Shown: positions 24,201 through 34,508 of the stretch, in pieces
Layout: every line of letters starts with the position of its first letter
How positions within the stretch are numbered: the first letter of the stretch is position 1
From: Lingula anatina
Taxonomy: Eukaryota > Brachiopoda > Lingulata > Lingulida > Lingulidae
NCBI RefSeq assembly: GCF_001039355.2
Contig: NW_019775585.1
Location: 1 to 64,000, forward strand
Length of the DNA stretch: 64,000 nt
Direction: 5' to 3'
The notes under the pieces: model-generated
What the model saw: only the letters and a program-made list of their open reading frames with translations
What the model was told of the DNA's origin: nothing
Database searches by the model: none
Translations under genes and position numbers: made by a program

Positions 24201-26514
24201 TTTGTTCTACGTGCAGTAAATGTAATTGCTTAAGCAATGACTACGTGTGGCGAAATGACGAAGGATATCTAGATGATAAGCGTTATCTACCGGTGAAGCA
24301 GGTGCCGATTCGTGATCTAGACGATAATGGTGAAAAGGCATATTTAATGGTGAAGCCGATGGAATGTTATGGAGGTAGAACAAAGTAGATTGTATGCATA
24401 CAAAAACTTGAGTTCGTTGAAATTCGCAACCCTCAAAAAAGGATATGTACTTTAACATATTTCACTCTCTTTCAGTGTTTTCTTTATTATTCCGCGGTGA
24501 GGGATAGATTATGTGATGAGATAGCCATTAATTGGCAAAATCACCTGTGAATACCAATATGGCGATTTTTAATTTCCCCATATATTGTAGAGCAAAAAAT
24601 AGGCAACTTGACTTATTTGAAGCAAATCTTACTGAAGTACATAACATATAAGTTCTATTTTTTAATGATTAGTTTTTTCTTAGTTCTTTTTAAAATTCTG
24701 TTATCATTATTATTTTCATTGTTTGTAGCTGTACATTCTGATAATAATAATAATTATTATTATCATTATTATTATTTTGTTATTTTATTTATTTATTTAT
24801 TTATTTATTTTTTTTTTTTTTTTGAAAAAATCTTATCATTGGTTTCTTTAGATTTTTTTTATCATTTATTTATTTATTTATTGTAGCTTTGGCGAGCGGG
24901 CCGCCTACTGCAAAGTAAGTACATGTGCATGCAGATACAATTAGCATCTGTGTGTTTTATTATACACTGGTTTGCAAAAAAATTGTTCACATGGTTTTTG
25001 ATTACGTTCAAAATACCAAACACGAATCTTTATTAATGAACTTCAATAAGTCACAAAACCTTTCCAAAGCAAGTCATGTTATTAATATGGTTATTTGATT
25101 CCGTCTATCTCTATCTCTTAGACCGTGCTCGCCTATTTTCAGACGATACTTAGAGTTCCGGGTTGAAAAAAAGCACCAATGCCTTCACATCATTACTTAG
25201 ATTAATATTTCAGCTGCTACAGAATTTTCAGATGTAGAAACAATTTACTGTCTTTATTTTTTAGAAAATCCCAATGAGAATTGTTTACATTGCCGAGAGA
25301 CGGCTACTCAGAAACCCATGTGGCAATTTATTTTCTGTTGACAAAATGCGTTTGTAAGCCACTTGTAAATTGTTTATGTTGTGATGTATTTCAGGATTGG
25401 AAACCAAAAGAAAGTAATAAAAGAAGTACATTTAATAAATTGTGAAGTACAATTTGTTCAAATCCTGCATGTTCTACATTTCCGAAATTTGAAGGTGCAC
25501 AAAGGGAAGAATATGACTGTTTCAACTGCCGTAAACAAAACCTTTATGCATTCTCTTTTTTTTTTTTTTTTTTTTTTTTGACTTAGTGCGTGCATGTTCA
25601 GTGTTTCGTCAGGGTGCCCATATCACGCTTTCAAGCTTAAATTTTCCTAATGTCTCTTTAGAAACCGGGAAATGAAAAGCTCATAGGTGTAAAATGGTCA
25701 CAACTACAAGTATAAAGGCAATTGTTACACAATTAATTTACACACCTTTTCATTTAAAAGAAAAACAGTGATGGTTGTTTAAAGAAAATAGATTGAGAGA
25801 GAGAGAGAGGTGTTTACGGTGGTTTCTAGCAGTTTAAGGCCACGTGGCTTTTTCCTGTACTAGTAGAGGTTTATGCTACTCCAACTGAGAATGAGGTAAA
25901 GAAAGATGGAAGGTGATAAGATTGCGATTTTCTCATCTCTTTTAAGATGCCTCTGCAGTCTCCATGCTGAAGCAAAAGGATCTACCAAAGCGGGTCCACT
26001 ACTCTTTCAACTCCCAGATCTCATCTATGGACAAGGCCACAACGACGTATGGATAGATGACGGCAACCAGAAAAGGAAGGTCACCGACGTGTATCCACAG
26101 TTCTTTAATACTAAGAAACGCCGCCAGATATTACCTTCTAGTTTGACCCATGACAAATCACCAGACTGTATCAGTGTATTAAAAAGTTGTCCAGTGGGCT
26201 GTGAACGACTGGCCAAGTTGAACCTTGCTTCCATGCCCCTGTCCACCAAGATGACCGTAGGCGGCGTCCAGAAATCCTTGGGCCAAGTCATGTGCGAGAA
26301 CGCTGGGGTAACCATTCCTCCCCCTGGAAGCCGGGTTGTGGCCTTCTACAAGACTGCGCCTGCCTGTGGTTTCTCTGGCAGTTCAACGCATATCTTCCCA
26401 GATAATACGAGCATTTGCTGCAAAGAGTTCACCTTACCTTTCACCAACCAGGCGTACAACGTGTTTAACGAGAAATGTAGCCCCAACATGGACATTAGCA
26501 CCATCTTTGGTTGA
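21213..26514 (+). CDS. Fused array gene D-E: two fibrinogen-like modules plus CxCxLHAE module
   Basis: Proposed exons: D 21213-21282, 21563-22019 and 22263-22420; then E 23500-23947, 24217-24374, 24887-24914 and 25947-26514. The exon 2-3 pair starts and ends in phase 1, so D exon 3 joins E exon 2 in frame and gives 628 residues with one signal peptide, two fibrinogen-like modules and one C-terminal module. The reason for the fusion: D has no exon 4 or 5 before E begins, and E has no usable exon 1 (start codon lost, +1 shift), yet all other exons are open and keep their motifs (VPRSC, YTIDPDGAGG, WWVSRQ, NWGGAPTNSSKC, CLCSLHAE, KKRRQ, ten cysteines). AATAAA at 26532-26537 would end the transcript. 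The alternative is that D is a truncated gene and E a start-less pseudogene. Exons are well supported; the D-to-E join is inference. Confidence 0.65.
22935..22965. other. Deletion breakpoint joining copy D intron 3 to copy E 5' flank
   Basis: Up to about 22940 the sequence tracks intron 3 of copy E (the GTTTGYAGCTGTAYATTCTGA stretch at 22877 against 24724). After about 22955 it tracks the region upstream of copy D (the AAGTCAATCCT segment and the TTCGATAAGAC block). The missing part is D exons 4-5 and its 3' flank. Confidence 0.65.
23033..23043 (+). promoter_or_regulatory. Relict upstream element of copy E
   Basis: TCGTTCTTAGT followed by CGTGATATGTATATGCAACC. The shared block is kept although the first exon behind it is broken, so it may be a relict or an internal promoter. 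Confidence 0.4.
23132..23198 (+). pseudogene. Broken first exon of copy E
   Basis: Aligned with exon 1 of copy D (GCTAGTTTGAACATNTTGCTCACG), this stretch has lost the bases that hold the ATG and gained one T in the T-run. An upstream ATG near 23068 is in frame with the first half, but the +1 shift leaves the donor in phase 2 where phase 1 is needed. The donor GTGAGT itself survives. Confidence 0.75.
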
Positions 26515-27666
26515 AAAAAAAAAAAACGGGAAATAAATGCCTCGTGCAAGGTATTTGTGAAATCACTGTAATGTTAACAGTTGTAAAAGTAAAGTTCTTG
26601 CAATATTTATATCGATATTTGTGTTATTTATCAAAAACGCTGACTTGTATTTATTTCGATAATCATATTTTCTATGTTTACTCATCCTGCAGTGTCACTG
26701 GTACTCATCCGTTCCAATTTAGACTTTCAAATAGTAAGAACCCTCAAACAAAAATCCTGATGTTGATATTTCCTTCTTAACTGCACAGGAATTGTACGAA
26801 AAGACAACACGATGACTGACCAACCATTTAGGACTAAATTATTCCATCAAAAAGGCGTAAAATATCGAATCTAAGTGCAGGGCCGTCTTGAGTAATGATT
26901 TAAGTAATGATTTCAAGAAAATTAAATGCTCATTTTCGAGGGAATTCGACTAAAAGGCAAATTCGTGATAGCAAACCTATTTTATAGTGTGCTGAAATCC
27001 TTAGGTGATATTCCAAGTTCGTGATTGCCTCACCTCCATAACAAGGTCACGAGGTCAGAAAACACGTGGCGCTGTTCGCACTTTGTAGTCAATCAATTTA
27101 TACACTTTTATCCATGTTTAATATCATCATCTGCAATGCATTAGGAAGCCAATTCTACCAATTAAGATCTTGTACTGCGGTCTTCTAGTCTTACGGTCAC
27201 AGTACCAGTATTTGATGACGCCAGTAGAGTCGACCACATCATCTGGCCGTGCCGCTTTCTTCTATATGTAGATTCCAAAGCAAAATGGACATCTGTCAAT
27301 TCTGTATTTTTCATTATGAAAAGCTGCACTTTTTTGGAATTCAATAACAGACAAAAATGATTTTTTTTTATTTCACTAAGACCCTACCTTTTAAAACCAA
27401 TGACTAAGCTGATAAGTAAGTTAATTAAATATACTATATAAACTGGTCAATGGATATTTGTTTCAATGAATAATTGAATGGGTTTATTTATTTATTACGC
27501 CTAGTTTCCTGCCCCCCCCCCCCCGATAACCCCAGCAAACAGGTCATAAGACGCGCGTGTCGTTCTTAGTGCGTAGGCGTATGAATTGCACCTGTATTTT
27601 AAGACTAGTTCACAAATAGCGCACTTGATTCCTATTAGCCAAGCGATAAAGACTGGAGATCGCGAT
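26515..27666. other. Spacer between copies E and F
   Basis: Homologous along its length to the B-C spacer; no exon was found. It contains a poly-C tract at about 27513-27524. Confidence 0.65.
27560..27570 (+). promoter_or_regulatory. Conserved upstream element of copy F
   Basis: TCGTTCTTAGT, 107 nt upstream of the ATG, followed by GCGTAGGCGTATGAATTGCACC and the C/F-type ACTAGTTCACAAATAGCGCA segment. Confidence 0.5.
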
Positions 27667-30523
27667 ATGACTTGTTTGCAGATTGCATTCGCGATTTTCT
27701 GTCTTCTCTCAATTCAAGATGTGGGCTGTAAAGGAGGTAATTAGAAGGCTTGCACTTTTTACAAAATTCATGCAACACAAATTAAAAAAATAGAATCGAG
27801 CAATGAAGTAGATGTTATGTTTTCATCCAATAATTGTGAATTAATCTCTGAGGCACGCCGCCAAAAGCCGGTACTTTAATTTCCATTCACTTCTGTTTTC
27901 TGGTACAAAGTGTCTTGCCATTATTCTTTATAGTGCCCAGATCCTGCGAGGATGTTTTAAGCCATTATGCCGGTACCGTATTCAGGGAAGGTGTATACAC
28001 CATCGATCCGGACGGTGCAGGGGGTGTGAACGCCTTTCAGGTCATTTGTACAACTAGAGATGATTTACCTGGCCGTGGCGTCACTTTACTACCACCCGAA
28101 GATGGTACAAACCAACAGCATTACAAAGGTCCAGGAAATTATACACGATACGCGTCATTTAAGTACAGACTAACGGAAGAGCAACTTGAAAGTCTAACCC
28201 GTATATCAGGCAAATGTCGACAGTTCGTTCGATTCCAGTCTCACCTCTCATTCAATTTTCACAGCAGTCCTTGGTGGGTTTCCCGACAAGGATGGGGCAT
28301 GACCAACTGGGGAGGTGCCCCGACCAATAGCTCTAAATGCGCATGCGCGATGCAGAACAGCTGTGACTATCAATGGTGAGACATAACATATTTAATTTGT
28401 TTATGTTTCCGAGAAAATAAAATGTTAATTGTATTACATTACCTTGATCGACAAGTTTATGTGTACATAAATATGACATGTGCACGTGGGATTTTGTATT
28501 GTTGTACAATTCGCGATATCAAATATGAAACAAATACCCCTGTATGACAATTTCTGTACATTTTTGGGGATGTAGGCCTACACTGTATCCTGGTATAGGC
28601 CTAAGTATACTCATCTACGCCCGAATAAGTTTGTTTTGAATCTGCATCACAGTCAAACAACTCGTACTTTTATTGCTCTTTTACTATCTATTATTTGCCA
28701 CAGTGGGAGATTTTTTTCTACTTATGCCCCTACTCTATAATATTCCAAGATCATTTTTAAATCAAAATGGCATTTTGGTAGAGGGGACTTACATGTACCT
28801 TTGGAAATGAGTACTACTCGAGTGTTCAAATCATTTTTTGTGCTAGTCGCAACACAACTGCTACATAAACAAGGGCGTCCGGGATATTGACATAATAAGC
28901 ATGATTTTAATTAATCTTTAAAAAAAAACGGAAAAATTCGAGTTGATTTCTTTATCTTTTCTTATAGGGGGGACTGTAACAGCTACATGACTACCTCTTC
29001 ATGGGTAGTGGACGAGGGATATCTTGATGATAAGCGCTACCTGCCGGTGATGCAGGTGCCAATAAGGGACCTCGATGAAGATGGTGAGGAGGTGTATCTG
29101 CTGGTGAAGTCGCTGGAATGCTACGGAGGTGTAGGTGCGTATACTGAGTAAATATTTTAAAAATATTTTTGCAATTTATTTCTCATGTTTTATACAGACA
29201 ACTTACGACTCATTATGTATACACAAGCTGAAGTTCCTTCTTTATTTGTTTATAAATTAAATCTAAATGTACAGGTATTAATTTATACATGTTTTCTCAA
29301 TTTTTGTGTTTAAATTTGTTCAAGGCGCTGCGACTGAAAAGACTTCTGAACGGTAAGCATATTTCATTAACAGCGGTGATGAAAATATAAACAACTACCG
29401 GTGATATATGAGCTAATTATATAAACTTTGCACGCTTGTCTTTCTTATATAAAGCAGAATATGCTTAGTTCATTGACAACGAACTATGAATGTAGTCTAC
29501 TGAACATTATTATAGGATAAAGGGGACATTCACAAATTTTCAATTGTATCTTAACGCATTGGCGGATTTTGAGGGGGATGAAAGGGGTCCTGACCCCCTC
29601 CCCCGTTCGCCCCATAAAAATGCCCTTCAGCAGACCCCCCCTTCAAATAATCCTGGATCCGCCCCTGCCAACGCCAACTAAAGCGCATCATTTATATATT
29701 TTCTGTACCGAGGTGGTAAAACAGCACCATAAAAACATGAAATCCTGTGAATACATTTATTGCTGGAGGCAATATTGCTCTGCTAAAATATGCAAATAAA
29801 AAATCGAAGTAAAATTACATGTATATACAGAATATATATAACTATGTGGAAAAAACATGTTACTGGTATAAGGAAGATGATAAATTTCTACTTTACTTTA
29901 CTAGAGAAGCCATTTTTTCTTCGTTCAATTCTCTTAATTTTACTTTTACTTACAGATGCCAATGCAGTCTTCATGCTGAAGACCGAGGAACTACACCAGG
30001 GCCACTGCTTCTTCAGCTCCCGGACCTCCTATATGGGCAACGTCAAAATGACCTCTCTCTCGATGACGGCAACAAAATCGTTAGAGTTACGGATGTCTAT
30101 CCACAGTTCTTCCAAACTAAAAAGCGGCGTCAGATGCATAAGGCCAGTCCCAGCACGACGGATGTGTGCGTCAGTGTATTACAACAGTGCCCCACGGACT
30201 GTGAACGCTTGGCAAGGCTAGCGCTTGGATCGAACACGTCGACCCTCGGTGATTTAGTGTCCAGCGGAGGCATGAAGAAACCCCGGGGGCAAGTCATGTG
30301 CGAGAACGCAGAGAAAACATTTCCACCCCCTGGTCGACGAATTTTAGCCTTCTTTAAAACGGCTCCTGAATGCCGATCCGTCACGAGTTCAACTTACGTT
30401 TTCCCTCATCCCTGGACATTATGTTGCAACGTGTATTCGTTTGCCTACAACCAGGTTGTGAAGCTGTACAATCCTAAATGTGTTAGGGACAGCAGTTTTG
30501 GTCTTAGTGCTCTTTTTGGTTAA
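27667..30523 (+). CDS. Array copy F: secreted fibrinogen-like / CxCxLHAE protein
   Basis: Five coding exons: 27667-27736, 27934-28375, 28968-29128, 29325-29352 and 29956-30523. They join to 422 residues with phases 1-2-1-2. It has a signal peptide, then a fibrinogen-like domain with VPRSCEDVL, YTIDPDGAGGVNAFQVIC, GKCRQFVRF, WWVSRQGWGM and NWGGAPTNSSKC. The loop between the two halves is shorter than in the other copies. The last exon starts CQCSLHAE and keeps all ten cysteines but is clearly diverged (LYGQRQNDLSLDDG, MCENAEKTFPPPGRR), closer in places to copy A than to its neighbours. The basic site reads KKRRQ. An ATTAAA polyadenylation signal lies near 30544. The promoter block is of the C type. 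Function unknown; secreted and probably disulphide-rich. Confidence 0.85.
29559..29671. repeat. Possible transposon end fragment
   Basis: TTGGCGGATTTT at the left faces GGATCCGCCCCTGCCAA at the right, with runs of G then C between them, a partial inverted repeat of about 110 bp inside intron 4 of copy F. It looks like a small degraded element; no target duplication is clear. Confidence 0.35.
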
Positions 30524-30571
30524 CTTGCAGCACATTCATTGAAATTAAATAGGCCTATCTGCCACCTAAAG

Positions 30572-30622
<51 letters not shown>

Positions 30623-31730
30623 TCACAGAAGCTTAAGTTTAATAGAAATTAAATAGATATTAGATAGCCAGGCCTTGCGTTTAGGCCTAAATAACCGGTA
30701 GGCCTACCCACGTAGGGTCTACTAGTAGGCCTATAGTCCTAGTTGAATGAGGGAGCGACTGAATGACTGAATGAATGATCAAGCAGGTATAAATAGGCCT
30801 ACGTACGCAGTCGTTTGCCCATGCATGTAGTCAGTTAAGTAAGTAGCCTAAGGGCAGACTTTCCAACCTCTGAGGTAGAGAAATCTGAAAATTGTTAGCC
30901 CCCCCCCCCCCAAAAAAAAAAAAAAAGAAAAAAAAATTAAAAAAAAAAAAGATAGGGGCCTTTGATTTGGTCAAATTCCGTGAGATTAGGCCTACTACGA
31001 GGCGTAGACCTACTTATTTTACCTTCCCTGGCTATAAAAAAGACACAATATTTGGTGTACATGTAGATGAAGTTGAATTTAGGTGAAAATGAAATTAGCT
31101 AAAGTTATTGGCCCACTTTAATATCTTGGTAAGGTCCTCAAGTGGTGAAAATTTTGCATGTAAACGCTCCGTGGAAGGTCGTGAATTTAAAACCTTGCAG
31201 GGGCATGTTCTGTTATTTCTCACATCGGCAATACCGTCGATCATTTACTCACATTTTTGTTCGGAATTTTCCGTGAGAAATATTTAACAATCCGGCAAAT
31301 TCACGTCATATTCCATCCGCCTCTCTATCAGTTTGAACGATAGTAGCCCAACTTTGTCTTGTAGGTCAGAGTTTAATATTGGGTACATTTGTAGTTGAAA
31401 AATTTAACCTTTAAACTAAAAGAAATACGGGTTGGTTGTATATATACAATGTTTAGGCCACTCGGAGTACTCCACATTCATCACTAGTATTGATCGTAAC
31501 CGCTAGGTGTCCCAACTTCGTTCAAATTAAAGAAAGGCTTGTTCTCAATTTGCTGAATAGAAGCAGTAAGTAGCTAAAGGGGAAAAGGATGGTCAATTTT
31601 TTTTCAAAATATATATTTGACATCATATCTTCAGCCCTTATCTACAGCAATCATTCATACAGCTGCATAAAAAAAGCTGTATCAAATTGATTGTTTCTCT
31701 TGGAGAGCCCATTCCCATCATGCAACAGCG
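30524..31730. other. Intergenic region between the array and CEP164
   Basis: No exon was found. It holds an (ATT)n microsatellite (30572-30622), six copies of TAGGCCTA in 450 bp, and poly-C/poly-A tracts at about 30900-30950. It shares no array-type 3' flank, so copy F appears to be the right-hand edge of the array. Confidence 0.6.
30572..30622. repeat. (ATT)n microsatellite
   Basis: About 17 uninterrupted ATT triplets just beyond the 3' end of copy F. Confidence 0.95.
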
Positions 31731-31799
31731 CGTCACGGAGATTCAAAATGGCTACCGATTGATTGTTGCACGATTGTTTACGTTTTTTTCGTTGCGTAT

Positions 31800-31878
31800 T
31801 TTGACGTTTCTGACGTTATTTTTACGTCATATGTTTGTGTGACAACGGGAATCTATTCCTTGCTCAAGTCTTGACTGG
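31800..31878 (+). promoter_or_regulatory. Putative CEP164 promoter and first non-coding exon
   Basis: A near-palindromic CRE-like TGACGTTATTTTTACGTCA lies at 31811-31829. A strong donor (TTGACTGG|GTAAGT) ends a possible 5' UTR exon at 31878. The transcription start is not visible. Confidence 0.4.
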
Positions 31879-32095
31879 GTAAGTCACATTTTTTATTTCA
31901 CCTCACCAATCTGTTGCAAAATGCATGCTTAAAACTTCGTTCGGCCAGCTTACGTTAGACTGGCGTACTTGGAGTTATTTGGTATTTTTTAATAGCTGAA
32001 CCAATCGGAAAATTGACTGTTTTCCTGAATTTTAGAAGTTGTGATGTAATTTCCGCCCAAAGCGTTAACTTATTAAGACAACGGGAAGCCATATT

Positions 32096-32108
32096 GTCAC
32101 ATAGCAAC
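32096..32108 (+). promoter_or_regulatory. Weak RFX X-box-like site
   Basis: GTCACATAGCAAC has a perfect right half (RGYAAC) and an incomplete left half. RFX factors drive ciliary genes such as CEP164, which is the only reason to note this partial match. Confidence 0.25.
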
Positions 32109-32401
32109 AGCTGAAAGTATCATAAATTGGGACATATCTTCCAATTTTCACAACTATTTTGATATATATTTTTTTTTAATTTCACTTAATGTAATTTGTC
32201 ATCCCGTCTCTGTTATTAACCAAAACATTTTTCCTTAGACTAAGTTTGAAAGTGCATTTTAAACAGCAAAGGCAAGTTGCATTAGTTATTTTTGGTCAGT
32301 ATTGCAAGTTGCAGATATGCAAAGGCAATAAACCTACTGTGTCAGCAGTAGTTGATTTTTTCCCATCTCTTTAATCTGATGAATCAACTCCTTCATTTCA
32401 G

Positions 32402-32485
32402 AGTATAGTGAACAACACTGGTCAGGCACTAAATATCACTGTTAGTTAATTAAAGGTGAAGACCATCTGTGTCTATTACATTAAG
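32402..32485 (+). other. Putative CEP164 5' UTR exon
   Basis: Flanked by a TTCATTTCAG acceptor and an ATTAAG|GTAAGC donor, with in-frame stops inside, so it would be non-coding. It lies between the putative promoter and the first coding exon. Confidence 0.4.
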
Positions 32486-33505
32486 GTAAGCATGTCAACA
32501 TTTAGTGTCAAAAGCCTGCATGATGTAAAAATGAAGATTGATGGTGGTAGTGTTCAAAGTGAACTTGCTGGATGTGTCTGAAAAGTTAAACAATGTGATG
32601 TGCTAAGTTAACTTTCCTATGTGTTTCCAATCTCTAAATCTGATATATAAGTATGTTATGCAGTCACTAAGATATACATCTACTGACTAGATTTTAGATT
32701 TTAAATGTTTTATTATTACTAAAGGGTTGAAACTTAATGATGTAAGCCTTTATAATCAATATGTATTAAATGTTGTATGTTGCTCAGAATTTACCATCTT
32801 GTTTGCCAGCATGTTTTTGAACTCCCTGTTTCTACTGTCTAGAACTTTTTTTATCAGCCTGAATAAACTGTCATGTAAGCCTAAGTATTATTATGCACGC
32901 ATACCACTTTGAGACAGTCAACTAAAGCATACTCCCCATTATTTGAAAAAAATTATATTGTTAAATTATTTTTTACCAATATAATGCTTTTGATCAGCAT
33001 GATCTTAACTCATATTGGACTCAAAATTTATTTTATCAAGTAAGTTTTTAAAAAGCATCAGTATAGTAAATTGTTTATGAAATATTGTAAAAAAGTTTGT
33101 TTTATTTCAGCTATGGTACCTCAAAAAAATATTTATATCTTTTTACTATAACTCATTTTGTCGAATGTTATAATAATTAGTACTGGTACTTGCAGATGTT
33201 TATTCAGACTGACTTTGCTTGCTCTGTGGCTTTTGTGGCTTTTATTTCTTTGGTCTTTCATCTCTGCTTCACTTTTTCTTTCTTCAGTTTTTTTCCATTC
33301 TATCCAGTTTCTACTGGAGGACTAACCCTATTTGACTGAACCTTCTAAAACCTGTCTTGCGTCTTCTGTGCCGAGACGAGTTAAAAAAAACTCTCTATAA
33401 ACTACTCAATAACTCTCACCAAATTTAATTTGCACTGGAGTTAAACCTCCACAGTATAAATTAACTTACATAAAAGACTGCAACTGCAGCTTCATATAAA
33501 GAAGT

Positions 33506-34508
33506 ATGCCCCTCCCTCCAATAGGCAGAGCTAGCACTCTAGCTCTTCTTGGAGAGGAGCACCTGCCACCTGTTGGTCGTAAAACAGGTGGGAATGCAGA
33601 ACCATCAACTCCACCACCAGGAGCTGGCCAAAACCCAAGGCTATCCTCGGCTCCAAACTCCCAGCCACCTGCAGATCAAAGCTTGAGGTCATCTGCACTT
33701 GCCCCTGGCCCTTTACAGCGCCCAAAACCAGGCACCCTACAGCCTCTCTCTCTGGGCAGGGAACAGCAAGGCAGGAACGGGCTGGGTCCACGACCTGGTG
33801 CCCTAGCACCACTGCCACAAGCCTCTAGAGGACAGCAGAATCGTAGTTTATTGGATGGGGAGGAAATCCAAGTTGGACGACTTCGTCCTAGGAAGAAGAA
33901 CAAAGATAAAGCCTCTGTCCCGAAGCCACAGAGGCGGGTCATTCCTGCTGCCAGGAGTGGACAGATGACACCAGATGACATGCAGCCAACTCAGAGACCT
34001 GAGAGCATATTTGAAGACAGAATCATTGAAGAAGATGATCCCATGTACTACCTTGGAGAACTCCGATCTTATCTGGAGTATGTCACCCCAAGTTGGCAAG
34101 ATGAGTTTGACCCGATTCTTCATCCTGATAACCCGCTGGGTGCTGACATACCCCTGGGGACTGGCATCAGAGTTCCTCCTCGCTTCCCCAGGGCTGGGAC
34201 CATGCCCCCTCCAGCCTGGTGGAAAGACCTTGACCTAGCAGCTTTCGTAGAGAAGCTGCTGTATGTACGCCCCGTGCTGCCGGTCATGTATCGTAAAGCA
34301 TTCTCAGATGAGACCATCAGTGGGTCCTACGAGTTGAGAGTGCTGGATCCAGAGTTCCACCATCCCATACATCTGTTCCATGGGATGACCTCGGATAAGC
34401 TGCCACATCCGCGTAAGATTAGCCATCCTCGGCCACTCCCTGAGGGCCAAGTGGTGAGACCACCACGTTGGAGGTTAACACACATAGCAAGAGCGTCGGG
34501 TCTTGCAG
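33506..34508 (+). CDS. Proline-rich 5' coding exon joined to CEP164
   Basis: This 334-residue open frame has a TAA nine bases before its ATG. Residues 1-120 are rich in P, G, L and Q; a basic patch ([11 protein letters not shown]) follows near 125; residues 165-334 look ordered, with [32 protein letters not shown] and [17 protein letters not shown]. The end GGTCTTGCAG|GTTAGC can splice in phase 1 to the exon at 34882 that carries the usual CEP164 start. Vertebrate CEP164 begins at about the GYMMINDQ part of that next exon, so this would be an added N-terminus. Without splicing the frame stops at once (TAG at 34511-34513), so it could also be a separate single-exon gene of 335 residues. I do not recognise the family. 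Confidence 0.6.

Noticed and set aside
24608-24886. 92-residue open frame rich in F, Y, L and I
   Set aside because: AT-rich low-complexity intron sequence with microsatellites; no homology to any array exon.
33531-34317. Several minus-strand open frames opposite the proline-rich exon
   Set aside because: They mirror the GC-richer coding strand and show no splice context or domain.
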